From Kluyvera sp040932435 (lineage in GTDB: Bacteria > Pseudomonadota > Gammaproteobacteria > Enterobacterales > Enterobacteriaceae), in contig NZ_JBFQGA010000003.1 in the NCBI RefSeq assembly GCF_040932435.1, positions 496,001 to 560,000 of the forward strand: a stretch of 64,000 bases of DNA, in the 5' to 3' direction. The notes under the pieces were generated by a model, which worked only from the letters and a program-made list of their open reading frames with translations, was not told the DNA's origin and did no database searches. The translations under genes and the position numbers were made by a program. Within the stretch, counting starts at the first letter, position 1. Each line of letters opens with the position of its first letter. This document shows, in pieces, positions 55,350 to 64,000 of this stretch.

Positions 55350-58300
55350 ATGGGAGATATCATGCGTCCTGTTCCATTTGAGGAGCTTTTGACGCGTATT
55401 TTTGATGAATACCAGCAGCACCGTTCAATCTTTGGTATTCCAGAACAACAGTTCTACTCGCCCGTCGTTCACCGCCAGCTTAGCGTCTTTGGTGAAAACT
55501 GCGCAACGCCGGTCGGGCCTGCCGCAGGCCCGCACACCCAGTTGGCGCAGAATATTATTACCTCGTGGCTTACCGGTGGACGGTTTATCGAGCTGAAGAC
55601 GGTACAAATTCTTGACCGCCTAGAGCTGGAAAAACCCTGTATTGATGCTGAAGACGAATGCTTTAACACCGAATGGTCAACCGAGTTCACACTGGTGAAA
55701 GCTGCGGATGAATATCTTAAAGCTTGGTTTATTCTGCATTTACTCGAAGAAATTCTCCCGCTGACCCCGACGAAATCCGGTAAATCCTTTATTTTCAATA
55801 TGAGCGTCGGTTACAACCTCGACGGCATCAAGCAGCCTCCAATGCAGCAGTTCATCGATAACATGATGAATGCTGGCAAAAATCCAAAATTCACCGAGTA
55901 CCAAGAAACGCTAAGCCGCTGGCTGCATAACGACACATTCCTAGCCAACCACGGGACGCCGGGCCTGAAAACGCTGGTCAATCGCATTCCAGCGCAGCTG
56001 GTTCAAGGGGTCACGCTGTCAACGATGCACGGTTGTCCGCCGGATGAAATCGAAGCCATTTGCCGCTACATGCTGGAAGTAAAAGGGATTAACACGTTTG
56101 TTAAGCTCAATCCGACGCTGCTGGGCTATCCTCGGGTACGCGAAATTCTCGATACCTGCGGATTTGACTACATTGGCCTAAATGAAGAGTCTTTCGACCA
56201 CGATCTGAAAATCGGCCAAGCGCTGGAAATGTTGCAACGACTGATGGCGCTGGCAAAGGAAAAAAGCCTTGGTTTTGGCGTCAAGCTTACCAATACGCTG
56301 GGTACCGTAAACCATAAAGGGGCTTTGCCTGGCGATGAAATGTATATGTCCGGGCGCGCGCTGTTCCCACTCTCCATTAACGTTGCCGCCCTGCTATCGC
56401 GCAAATTTGACGGCAAATTACCGATATCTTATTCCGGTGGCGCTAGCCAGCTCAATATTCGCGAAATATTCGAGACCGGTATTCACCCGATAACCATGGC
56501 AACCGACCTACTCAAGCCGGGCGGGTATTTGCGCTTAAGCGAGTGCATGCGCGAGTTGGAACAATCCGACGGCTGGGAGATGACTCAGGTCGATGTTAAA
56601 CGCCTCAACGCGCTGGCGGAAAAAGCCGTTAGCATGGAGTACACCCAGAAGCAGTGGAAGCCTAACGACCGCATCAGTGTTGCAGAAAAACTGCCGGTGA
56701 CCGACTGCTACGTCGCGCCCTGCGTCACGGCTTGCGCCATCAAACAGGACATTCCAGAGTACATTCGCCTACTGGGCGAAAAACGCTATGCCGATGCGCT
56801 GGAACTTATTTATCAGCGCAATGCGTTGCCGGCCATCACCGGGCATATTTGCGATCACCAATGTCAGTACAACTGTACGCGTCTTGATTACGACAGTGCG
56901 TTGAATATCCGTGAACTCAAAAAAATCGCCCTAGAAAAAGGCTGGGATGAATACCAACGCCGCTGGCATAAACCAGCAGGGTCCGGTGCGTTGCATCCGG
57001 TCGCCGTCATAGGTGCAGGCCCTGCCGGCCTTGCTGCGGGTTACTTTTTGGCACGATCAGGTTACAGCGTCACTTTATTTGAACGTGAAGCCAACGCCGG
57101 TGGCGTAGTCCGTAACATCATCCCTCAGTTCCGTATCCCGGGTGAACTTATCCAGCAGGATATTGATTTCGTCGTTAGCCACGGCGTCGATATTGTCTAC
57201 GGCTGCGACCCACATCTGACGGTGGACAAACTGCAGCAGGAAGGTTTCCGTTATGTACTGGTCGGTACCGGAACCGACAAGAACAGCGGCGTAAAACTGC
57301 GCGGCGATAACCAAAACGTGCGTAAATCACTGCAATTCCTACGCGAATACAACCGGGGTGAGAATCTACAGTTGGGCAAACATGTTGCCATCGTTGGCGC
57401 GGGCAACACCGCCATGGACTGTGCTCGCGCCGCCCTACGTGTGCCAGGCGTTGAGAAAGCGACGGTCATCTACCGCCGTTCACAGCAGGAAATGCCGGCT
57501 TGGCGCGAAGAGTATGAAGAGGCGGTTCACGATGGCGTCGATTTCCGTTTTCTGAATAACCCTGAGCAATTCGACGCTGACGGCACCCTCACCGTTCGCG
57601 TAATGGCGCTGGGAGATGCTGATGAAAAAGGCCGCCGTCGTCCAATAGAAACCGATGAAACCTGCACTCTACAGGTCGATACACTGATCACCGCTATCGG
57701 CGAACAGCAAGATGGCGATGCGCTGGCGGCAATGGGTATCCCATTGGACGAACACGGCTGGCCGGAAGTCAATGCAAATGGCGAAACGCGTCATTCTGGC
57801 GTCTTCTTAATTGGCGACGTGCAGCGTGGCCCGTCTTCCATCGTTTCTGCGATAAGTAACGCCCGCCGCGCTACCGATGTGATTCTGGCTCGGGAAAATA
57901 TCCGCAGTCACCATAGCGATAAACATTGGAATAACGTCGACCCTTCAGAAATTTACAGCCGTAAAGGGACGATTGCGATTGCGCAGGTCGATAAAGACGA
58001 TCGTGAAGCGTTCGTTACGCAGGAAGCCGCTCGTTGCCTTGAATGCAACTACGTGTGCAGCAAATGCGTGGATGTCTGTCCAAACCGTGCCAATATCTCT
58101 ATCGCCGTACCGGGTTTCGAAAATCGCTATCAAACCCTCCACCTTGATGCCTTCTGCAACGAATGCGGCAACTGCGCCCAGTTCTGCCCGTGGGATGGTA
58201 AACCATACAAAGACAAAATTACCGTCTTTAGCCTGCCTCAGGATTTCAGCAACAGCAACAACCCGGGCTTCCTTGTGGATGACCAAAACGTGCACATCCG

Positions 58301-58442
58301 CCAAGACAATAAAGTGTGGCGAATGACGCTAGATAACGAGGGTCAATTTACCCAGATCCCGGCGGAATTAGACGCCATGTGCCGCATCATCAGCCATGTT
58401 TACCATCATCATCACTATCTTCTGGGAGCCGTTGCCGCATGA
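55350..58442 (+). CDS. ygfK: Large Fe-S flavoprotein YgfK (putative oxidoreductase)
   Basis: The 1030-residue protein is collinear with E. coli YgfK. Residues 1-440 resemble a dihydroorotate/dihydropyrimidine dehydrogenase-like barrel (TPVGPAAGPHTQLAQNI, TLSTMHGCPP). Then come a GltD-like Fe-S segment (CYVAPCVTACAIKQDIPEYI; CDHQCQYNC), two FAD/NAD(P) Rossmann motifs (VIGAGPAGLAAGYF, IVGAGNTAMDCARAAL) and two C-terminal ferredoxin clusters (CLECNYVCSKCVDVCP, CNECGNCAQFCPW). It probably reduces a purine-derived intermediate anaerobically. SD AAGGAGAGG supports the start. Confidence 0.93.
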   Translation: MGDIMRPVPFEELLTRIFDEYQQHRSIFGIPEQQFYSPVVHRQLSVFGENCATPVGPAAGPHTQLAQNIITSWLTGGRFIELKTVQILDRLELEKPCIDAEDECFNTEWSTEFTLVKAADEYLKAWFILHLLEEILPLTPTKSGKSFIFNMSVGYNLDGIKQPPMQQFIDNMMNAGKNPKFTEYQETLSRWLHNDTFLANHGTPGLKTLVNRIPAQLVQGVTLSTMHGCPPDEIEAICRYMLEVKGINTFVKLNPTLLGYPRVREILDTCGFDYIGLNEESFDHDLKIGQALEMLQRLMALAKEKSLGFGVKLTNTLGTVNHKGALPGDEMYMSGRALFPLSINVAALLSRKFDGKLPISYSGGASQLNIREIFETGIHPITMATDLLKPGGYLRLSECMRELEQSDGWEMTQVDVKRLNALAEKAVSMEYTQKQWKPNDRISVAEKLPVTDCYVAPCVTACAIKQDIPEYIRLLGEKRYADALELIYQRNALPAITGHICDHQCQYNCTRLDYDSALNIRELKKIALEKGWDEYQRRWHKPAGSGALHPVAVIGAGPAGLAAGYFLARSGYSVTLFEREANAGGVVRNIIPQFRIPGELIQQDIDFVVSHGVDIVYGCDPHLTVDKLQQEGFRYVLVGTGTDKNSGVKLRGDNQNVRKSLQFLREYNRGENLQLGKHVAIVGAGNTAMDCARAALRVPGVEKATVIYRRSQQEMPAWREEYEEAVHDGVDFRFLNNPEQFDADGTLTVRVMALGDADEKGRRRPIETDETCTLQVDTLITAIGEQQDGDALAAMGIPLDEHGWPEVNANGETRHSGVFLIGDVQRGPSSIVSAISNARRATDVILARENIRSHHSDKHWNNVDPSEIYSRKGTIAIAQVDKDDREAFVTQEAARCLECNYVCSKCVDVCPNRANISIAVPGFENRYQTLHLDAFCNECGNCAQFCPWDGKPYKDKITVFSLPQDFSNSNNPGFLVDDQNVHIRQDNKVWRMTLDNEGQFTQIPAELDAMCRIISHVYHHHHYLLGAVAA

Positions 58443-59773
58443 GTATCCTGATCCTGAAGAATGCCACTGCCGTCCAGCTTTACCCGGCAAAAGTGGAGAA
58501 GAATATCGATATCGTCATTGAAAATGATGGGATTCTTGCTGTAGGAAGCGGGCTTGCTAGCCAGTATCCGCAGGCCACCGTCAAAGAGATGCACGGCAGG
58601 CTGGTCATGCCAGGCAACGTCTGTTCGCACAACCACTTCTACTCAGGGTTGTCGCGCGGCATTCAAGCCAATATTGCGCCAAGTCCTGATTTTATCTCAA
58701 CGCTGAAAAATCTCTGGTGGCGTCTCGACCGCGCGCTGGACGAAGAATCACTGTATTACAGCGGGTTAATTTGCTCGCTCGAAGCTATCCGCAGCGGATG
58801 TACGGCGGTAATTGATCATCATGCCTCACCCAGCTATATCAGCGGCTCGCTGAGCCAGCTGCGCCATGCGTTTCTAAAAGTTGGTCTACGGGGCATGACC
58901 TGCTTCGAAACAACCGACCGCAACGGCGGACAAAGAGAAATGCAGGCGGGCGTCGAGGAGAACATTCGTTTTGCGCATGAAATTGACCAAGCGCGCAAAT
59001 CCGGACGCGAAGCCTATTTGGTGGAGGCGCATATCGGCGCGCATGCGCCGTTCACCGTGACCGATGACGGTTTATCGATGCTTGGAGAGGCGCTAAAAGC
59101 CACCGGTCGCGGTTTGCATATCCATGCCGCCGAGGACAGCTATGATGTTTCCCATAGCCACCATCACTACGGGAAAGATTTGCTGGTTCGACTGGCAGAA
59201 TATGACCTCATTGATAGCAAAACGCTCGTTGCCCACGGGCTATATCTTTCCGACGCCGATATCCAGATATTGAACGATCGTGATGGCTTTTTGGTACATA
59301 ACGCCCGTTCCAACATGAACAATCATGTCGGCTATAACCATCGCCTGCCGGAATACCGGAATCTGGCCTTGGGTACCGACGGCATTGGCTCTGATATGTT
59401 TGAGGAGCTGAAGTTTGCTTTCTTCAAACACCGCGATGCCGGTGGCGCATGGTGGCCAGACAATTTTGCCCGCGCACTCAGCAACGGCAATATCCTGCTT
59501 GGTCGGAACTTCAACGCCAAGTTTGGTCGTATTGAGGCGGGTTACAAGGCGGATTTGACCATCAGCGACTATTTGTCACCGACCCCTCTGCTGGCTGAAA
59601 ACATCGCCGGACATATCGCCTTTGGTATGGGGTCAAACAACGTACACAGCGTGATGGTGAACGGCATTATGGTGTATGAAGACAGGCAGTTCACCTTCGA
59701 TTGTGAGCCTATTTTCGCTGAAGCCAGCAAAGTCGCGGCTAAAATGTGGAAACGAATGGACGCGCTGAATTAA
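58439..59773 (+). CDS. ssnA: Amidohydrolase SsnA
   Basis: This 444-residue member of the chlorohydrolase/guanine deaminase-like group has the metal ligands MPGNVCSHNHFYSG near 53, EAHIGAHAPF near 195, LHIHAAEDS near 225 and LGTDGIGSD near 305. It overlaps ygfK by four bases (ATGA), so the two are co-translated. SsnA was first described as affecting stationary-phase survival in E. coli and now belongs to the uric acid degradation set; its substrate is probably a cyclic amidine or ureide (inference). Confidence 0.93.
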   Translation: MSILILKNATAVQLYPAKVEKNIDIVIENDGILAVGSGLASQYPQATVKEMHGRLVMPGNVCSHNHFYSGLSRGIQANIAPSPDFISTLKNLWWRLDRALDEESLYYSGLICSLEAIRSGCTAVIDHHASPSYISGSLSQLRHAFLKVGLRGMTCFETTDRNGGQREMQAGVEENIRFAHEIDQARKSGREAYLVEAHIGAHAPFTVTDDGLSMLGEALKATGRGLHIHAAEDSYDVSHSHHHYGKDLLVRLAEYDLIDSKTLVAHGLYLSDADIQILNDRDGFLVHNARSNMNNHVGYNHRLPEYRNLALGTDGIGSDMFEELKFAFFKHRDAGGAWWPDNFARALSNGNILLGRNFNAKFGRIEAGYKADLTISDYLSPTPLLAENIAGHIAFGMGSNNVHSVMVNGIMVYEDRQFTFDCEPIFAEASKVAAKMWKRMDALN

Positions 59774-59792
59774 TCATTCTCGAAGTGAAGAT

Positions 59793-59825
59793 AAGGCCGC
59801 AGGGTAAATTCTGCGGCCTTTTTTA
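59793..59825. terminator. Terminator shared by ssnA and ygfS
   Basis: AAGGCCGCAG pairs with CTGCGGCCTT (59811-59820), followed by TTTTT, between convergent genes. Confidence 0.9.
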
Positions 59826-59826
59826 T

Positions 59827-60279
59827 TTAGAATACCGTGGCGCGCTTACGCTGCTGCTGAATAGCGCGGAGTCCGTCAGATGTCATTATTTGCAATGCTG
59901 AGGTCGGACAAACATCGACACAGGCTGGGCCGCCTTTGCGGTTGCTGCAGAGATCGCATTTAACGATTTGTGACGCTGCATTAATGGAGATGGCGCCGAA
60001 GGGACAGGCGACCACGCAGCGCTGACAACCGATACAGCGCGACGAATCGGCTTCGATTCGCTCCGGCCCCGCACTTAATGCCGCCATCGGGCAGACGGAT
60101 ACACAGGGCGCATTTTCGCACTGGTGACACACTGCCGGCACGCTTAGCGTGTCTAGGCGCAGCACGGTTAAGCGCGGTGTAAAAGCCACGTTCTCCGTCA
60201 TATGCTCAAGCGCGCAGGCCACTTCACAGGTACGGCAGCCGATGCAAGATCCTGAATCAGCGAGAATAAAACTGGTCAT
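59827..60279 (-). CDS. ygfS: Four-cluster ferredoxin-like protein YgfS
   Basis: The 150-residue protein has four cysteine motifs: CIGCRTCEVAC, CHQCENAPCVSVCP, CIGCQRCVVACP and CDLCSNRKGGPACVDVCP, typical of HycB/HydN-like electron carriers. It overlaps the end of ygfT by four bases (ATGA) and is co-translated with it. It probably passes electrons between YgfT and a partner such as a formate dehydrogenase (inference from work on AegA/YgfT). Confidence 0.92.
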   Translation of the reverse strand: MTSFILADSGSCIGCRTCEVACALEHMTENVAFTPRLTVLRLDTLSVPAVCHQCENAPCVSVCPMAALSAGPERIEADSSRCIGCQRCVVACPFGAISINAASQIVKCDLCSNRKGGPACVDVCPTSALQIMTSDGLRAIQQQRKRATVF

Positions 60280-62216
60280 ACGTCCTCCTTCTTGCTGTCA
60301 AACATCGCCAGCATATCGCAAGCGGCCTGTCGTCCGGCGACCATTGCCGTTACCACCAGGTCGGCACCATGCACCGCGTCGCCTCCGGCAAAAATCTTAT
60401 CGTTGTCCGTCTGCGTGGCGCTTCGCCCTATTCCGCCGGTCTGAATTTGCCCCCAACGGTCAAGCTGAACGCCGTGCCCTCGTAGCCATGGCATATCGTG
60501 CGGTTGGAAACCAAACGCCATAATCAAAACATCGGCCTTAAGTTCAAAGTCAGAGCCCGCAACGGGACGAGGGCGACGGCGACCATCCGGCCCCGGTTCA
60601 CCCATGTCGGTACGGATCATGCCGATGGCGCTAACGTGGCCCTTGCGATGGCGTTGGATATACTGCGGTTGGACGTTAAAAAGAAACTCAACACCTTCTT
60701 CCCGTGCATTCACCACCTCTTTCTTTGACCCCGGCATGCTCAACTCATCGCGGCGGTAGGCGCAGGTCACGCTCTGGGCACCGCGGCGAATAGCGGTACG
60801 CAAACAATCCATCGCCGTGTCACCGCCGCCCAGCACTACCACATGTTTGCCTTTAAGTTCGACAAGTGGATATTCCGCGCAGTCCTCCAACCCCATAACC
60901 TCCCGGGTGCTGGCAATCAGGAACGGCAGCGCTTGGATAACGCCGGTTGCGTCTTCCCCTTCCATTCCCGCCGACATCAGACCATATGTGCCCACGCCAA
61001 GAAATACGGCATCATAACGGTCTACCAGCTCACCAAATGCAACATCGCGTCCCACTTCGTGGTTGAGATGGAATGTAATACCCATTTCGCTAAACAATGT
61101 ACGTCTGACGCTCAGGATATTTTTGTCCAATTTGAACGGCGGAATACCAAAAGTCAGCAACCCGCCAATCTCAGGATGTTTATCAAAAACGGCCACTTCA
61201 ACACCGGCTCGAGCCAGAATATCCGCGCAGCCAAGCCCCGCGGGCCCGGCGCCCACAATAGCCACCCGCTCTTTTCGCGGTGCTACCCCAATCACCTGTG
61301 GGCGCCAGCCCATCGCCAGCGCGGTATCGGTGATATAGCGCTCGAGGTTGCCAACCGTAACCGACCCGCTTTCATTCTTAAGCGTACAGGCTCCCTCACA
61401 CAACCGATCCTGCGGGCAGACCCGACCGCAGATTTCCGGCAAAGAACTGCTTTGATGGCAGAGTTCCGCTGCTTCAATGATCTTTCCCTGCCGTACCAAA
61501 TGGATGTAATCCGGGATGGAGTTGTGCAGCGGACACGTCCAGTTGCACCGAGCTTTGCTGGCACAGTGTAGGCAGCGGTTGCTTTCATATTGAGCCTCTG
61601 CGCTGCTCAGCCCATAGTAGATCTCGCCAAAATGGGTTTTACGCAGCGCGGCATCGAGTTTTCTCGCGCCAATACGCGGCGGCTTAGTCAAAAAAGCCTC
61701 ACGTCCGCTGAGAGACGGTCGCTGTACCGGCAGACCTTGTACCGATAGATCTTGCCGCTCGCGGCGTAAGGCGCGTATTCCCGCACCGTCCATCAGCCGT
61801 AGCGCCTGAGTCGGACAAACATTTACGCAGGCTGGTTCGGCGTTGGCTTGGTCACTGCATAAGTCGCATTTTTGCGCCAGCGCCGCCGAATTATCGTTGG
61901 CCGCCACCATCTCGATCGCCCCAAATGGGCACGCCACGGCGCAGTTTTTACAGCCAATGCATCGAGCTTTATTAAGCTGAATACTGTTATCCGCCAAGAA
62001 GAGCGCCTGGGTTGGGCATGAGGTAACGCATGGCGCATCATTGCAATGATGGCAAGTTGCGACGCTGCTCTGATGACGGTGGGAAATGACGTGAAGCCGG
62101 GGTTTAAAATCCCGCGGCAGCGGCCAACCGTCATTGTTGTGAGAAGTCACGCAGGCGATTTCACAGGCAGCGCAGCCAACACAGCGAGTGGCATCGGCCA
62201 CAATAAATCTATTCAT
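60276..62216 (-). CDS. ygfT: AegA/YgfT-type NADPH-dependent Fe-S flavoprotein
   Basis: This 646-residue fusion has four N-terminal ferredoxin motifs (CVGCAACEIAC, CHHCNDAPCVTSCP, CIGCKNCAVACP, CDLC...CVNVCP; residues 12-140), a GltD-like Fe-S linker (CLHCASKARCNWTCPLHNS) and the FAD and NAD(P) Rossmann motifs VAIVGAGPAGLGCAD and VVVLGGGDTAMDCLRTA. In E. coli YgfT and its paralogue AegA are linked to formate-dependent anaerobic uric acid degradation. It is divergent from the urate transporter. Confidence 0.93.
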   Translation of the reverse strand: MNRFIVADATRCVGCAACEIACVTSHNNDGWPLPRDFKPRLHVISHRHQSSVATCHHCNDAPCVTSCPTQALFLADNSIQLNKARCIGCKNCAVACPFGAIEMVAANDNSAALAQKCDLCSDQANAEPACVNVCPTQALRLMDGAGIRALRRERQDLSVQGLPVQRPSLSGREAFLTKPPRIGARKLDAALRKTHFGEIYYGLSSAEAQYESNRCLHCASKARCNWTCPLHNSIPDYIHLVRQGKIIEAAELCHQSSSLPEICGRVCPQDRLCEGACTLKNESGSVTVGNLERYITDTALAMGWRPQVIGVAPRKERVAIVGAGPAGLGCADILARAGVEVAVFDKHPEIGGLLTFGIPPFKLDKNILSVRRTLFSEMGITFHLNHEVGRDVAFGELVDRYDAVFLGVGTYGLMSAGMEGEDATGVIQALPFLIASTREVMGLEDCAEYPLVELKGKHVVVLGGGDTAMDCLRTAIRRGAQSVTCAYRRDELSMPGSKKEVVNAREEGVEFLFNVQPQYIQRHRKGHVSAIGMIRTDMGEPGPDGRRRPRPVAGSDFELKADVLIMAFGFQPHDMPWLRGHGVQLDRWGQIQTGGIGRSATQTDNDKIFAGGDAVHGADLVVTAMVAGRQAACDMLAMFDSKKEDV

Positions 62217-62564
62217 CTGCTTCCCTTTTATTATTTAGTTATCTGGTCAAGGGTCGCGATGCAATATTCAGACACATTTTATGTTTTATGCGGCGCCTTT
62301 CTTCTTTTTGGGATCAATGTCTAAAAAAGCAGAAAACAAGCGGACATGTTGAGTCATCAAAAACAAATTCACTGAATCAAATTGCGATTAACTTGATTAT
62401 CAGAATCTCATTGTGAGACACCACGCGCTGAAATTTCACGAGACTCAGCCATTCCTCATCGCTTATTAACGCTTTTTATGTGATGGCTTGCTCAATTCAA
62501 TACCTTAGTCGGCTTAGATATAAAAATTGGCATCAACTAAGCATGACGAAAAGGAGTGTTCATC
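62217..62564. promoter_or_regulatory. Divergent control region of ygfT and uacT
   Basis: About 350 bases hold no gene. There is AT-rich DNA with small dyads (TGAT-T-ATCA at about 62393-62401). A GG-N10-GC pattern at 62529-62542 resembles a sigma-54 promoter pointing to uacT but would start transcription inside the leader's ribosome site, so it is doubtful. Confidence 0.4.
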
Positions 62565-62624
62565 ATGTTGTTTATTCTGGCCATGCACGGCCGACTTGAA
62601 TTTTTCAGGAGAAACAAAATATGA
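62565..62624 (+). CDS. 19-residue leader peptide overlapping the uacT start
   Basis: The ORF MLFILAMHGRLEFFRRNKI has an excellent AAAAGGAG eight bases before its ATG. Its TGA stop overlaps the ATG of uacT (ATGA). A second ribosome site (AGGAG) for uacT lies within its last codons. The arrangement indicates translational coupling of the transporter to a small ORF. No known peptide is recognised. Confidence 0.6.
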   Translation: MLFILAMHGRLEFFRRNKI

Positions 62625-64000
62625 GTGCCATTGATTCTCAACCACCATCGGTCACTGGTAGCCATCATGCGGTAGATGAGGTGGATCGCGTACTCCCGCC
62701 AGGAAAGCTGATTATTCTCGGTTTGCAACACGTTCTGGTTATGTATGCAGGGGCCGTTGCCGTTCCTTTAATGATTGGTAACCGTCTGGGGCTAAGTAAA
62801 GATACCGTTGCCCTGTTGATAAGCTCAGACTTGTTTTGTTGTGGCGTGGTCACGCTGTTGCAGTGCATCGGCGTGGGTCGGGTGCTGGGGATCCGCCTGC
62901 CGGTTATCATGTCTGTTACCTTTGCAGCCGTGACGCCAATGATCGCCATCGGCGTTAATCCCGATATTGGCCTTATGGGTATTTTCGGCGCGACGATTGG
63001 TGCGGGGATCATTACAACGCTTATCGCACCGCTGATTGGTAAACTGATGCCACTATTTCCCCCATTGGTCACCGGGGTTGTTATTACCTCCATCGGACTG
63101 AGCATTATTCAGGTAGGCATTGATTGGGCGGCTGGTGGCAAAGGTAATCCCGAATATGGCAGCCCTGTTTATCTCGGTATTTCATTTGCTGTGCTGCTGT
63201 TTATTCTCGTTGTGACCCGCTTCGCAAAAGGTTTTATGTCAAACGTCGCGGTGCTTTTGGGTATTGTTTTCGGTTTTGTCCTCTCGATGATGATGAATGA
63301 AGTCAATCTTTCCGGTTTATATAATGCAAAGTGGTTCGCCATTGTGACCCCATTTGCATTGGGTACACCGGTATTTGATCCTATTTCCATTCTCACCATG
63401 ACCGCCGTGGTGATCATCGTCTTTATCGAGTCGATGGGGATGTTCTTAGCACTTGGAGAGATCGTTGGCCGTAAACTTACGCCGCAGGATATTGTGCGTG
63501 GTTTACGCGTTGACGGCGTGGGTACGCTTTTCGGCGGGATTTTCAACAGTTTTCCACATACATCATTCTCGCAAAATATTGGACTAGTGGGCGTCACCGG
63601 AGTGCATAGCCGCTGGGTTTGCGTAGCTTCCGGCGGCATTTTAATTACCTTTGGTATGGTGCCCAAAATGGCTGTGCTGGTGGCATCTATTCCACAGTTC
63701 GTGCTGGGCGGTGCCGGACTGGTGATGTTTGGAATGGTGCTCGCCACGGGTATTCGAATCCTTGCACGTATCAACTATTCAACGAACCGCTATAACCTCT
63801 ACATCGTGGCCATAAGCCTCGGCGTGGGGCTAACGCCCACGCTTTCAACTGAGTTTTTCTCGAAATTTCCGACGGTAATGCAACCGCTGCTACACAGCGG
63901 GATCATGCTTGCGACATTCAGCGCCGTGACGCTGAATCTATTCTTTAACGGTTACAACAAACATACCGGTCTCGTTCCCGACACCCACGTACCACAGCGT
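62621..64000 (+). CDS. uacT: Uric acid permease UacT (YgfU), 3' end cut by the window
   Basis: The first 460 residues are present; the E. coli protein is 482 as I recall it, so about 20 residues are missing. It is an NCS2/NAT transporter. Landmarks are GLQHVLVMYAGAVAVPLMIG, SVTFAAVTPM, FIESMGMFLALGEIVGRKL and the NAT signature in FNSFPHTSFSQNIGLVGVTGVHSRWV. It begins MSAIDSQ like E. coli YgfU, the proton-coupled uric acid transporter. With YgfT/YgfS, YgfK and SsnA it makes urate the likely substrate of the region. Confidence 0.93.
   Translation, partial: MSAIDSQPPSVTGSHHAVDEVDRVLPPGKLIILGLQHVLVMYAGAVAVPLMIGNRLGLSKDTVALLISSDLFCCGVVTLLQCIGVGRVLGIRLPVIMSVTFAAVTPMIAIGVNPDIGLMGIFGATIGAGIITTLIAPLIGKLMPLFPPLVTGVVITSIGLSIIQVGIDWAAGGKGNPEYGSPVYLGISFAVLLFILVVTRFAKGFMSNVAVLLGIVFGFVLSMMMNEVNLSGLYNAKWFAIVTPFALGTPVFDPISILTMTAVVIIVFIESMGMFLALGEIVGRKLTPQDIVRGLRVDGVGTLFGGIFNSFPHTSFSQNIGLVGVTGVHSRWVCVASGGILITFGMVPKMAVLVASIPQFVLGGAGLVMFGMVLATGIRILARINYSTNRYNLYIVAISLGVGLTPTLSTEFFSKFPTVMQPLLHSGIMLATFSAVTLNLFFNGYNKHTGLVPDTHVPQR

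Noticed and set aside
60843..61571. 242-codon plus-strand frame across ygfT
   Set aside because: Antisense to the strongly supported ygfT; low-complexity composition typical of shadows.
62528..62543. Sigma-54-like promoter directly ahead of uacT
   Set aside because: GG-N10-GC spacing is correct, but the -12 flank is poor and the predicted start would fall inside the leader ORF ribosome site.

Overview
The window is a roughly 50% GC stretch of chromosome from a member of the Enterobacterales. Many products look close to Escherichia coli proteins recalled from memory (FdnGHI, AdhP, MaeA, YgeWXY, YgfK, SsnA, YgfT, YgfU), but the gene order differs. Hafnia/Obesumbacterium or a near relative is my best guess; the genus is inference. 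No rRNA, tRNA or CRISPR array was recognised.

1-22 kb (core metabolism): a 5'-partial RES-domain toxin; the exporter yddG; the selenoprotein formate dehydrogenase-N operon fdnGHI, with an in-frame TGA and a SECIS hairpin; an AraJ-type exporter; a lipoprotein; alcohol dehydrogenase adhP; an ABC-F ATPase preceded by a short leader ORF with alternative hairpins; malic enzyme maeA; a methyltransferase/XRE pair; a nitronate monooxygenase/LysR pair; a small monooxygenase-ACT-ArsR operon; and a Fur-type TonB receptor/YncE operon.

22-35 kb (accessory): a relic zone with IS-end-like repeats and a serine-recombinase tail; a four-gene module (LysR, Tat-exported alpha/beta hydrolase, old yellow enzyme, short-chain reductase); an ISNCY-type transposase; and the 3' part of a contact-dependent inhibition locus. 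The latter has a truncated CdiA with a deaminase toxin tip, its immunity gene, an orphan toxin tip with a MafI-like immunity gene, and a degenerate scrap of the same CdiA repeat region. The IS-end-like repeats at 22.6 kb and 28.7 kb face each other across the four-gene module.

34.5-43.6 kb: a quinone-oxidoreductase-like gene, a MarT/FidL-like membrane regulator pair, and a five-gene chaperone-usher fimbrial operon (pilin, chaperone, usher, adhesin, second chaperone), then a small DUF2132 gene.

43.7-64 kb: a compact version of the E. coli yge/ygf region associated with anaerobic purine and uric acid catabolism. The sigma-54 activator YgeV faces a sigma-54-type promoter driving ygeW-ygeX-ygeY-hyuA-yqeA. 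Then come the selenium-molybdenum cofactor genes yqeB, yqeC and mocA, ygfK-ssnA behind a second sigma-54-like promoter, the ferredoxin-like ygfT-ygfS pair, and the urate transporter uacT (ygfU), which runs off the end and is preceded by an overlapping 19-codon leader ORF. The molybdenum hydroxylases (xdhABC, xdhD) that accompany these genes in E. coli are absent from the window although their cofactor-maturation genes are kept.
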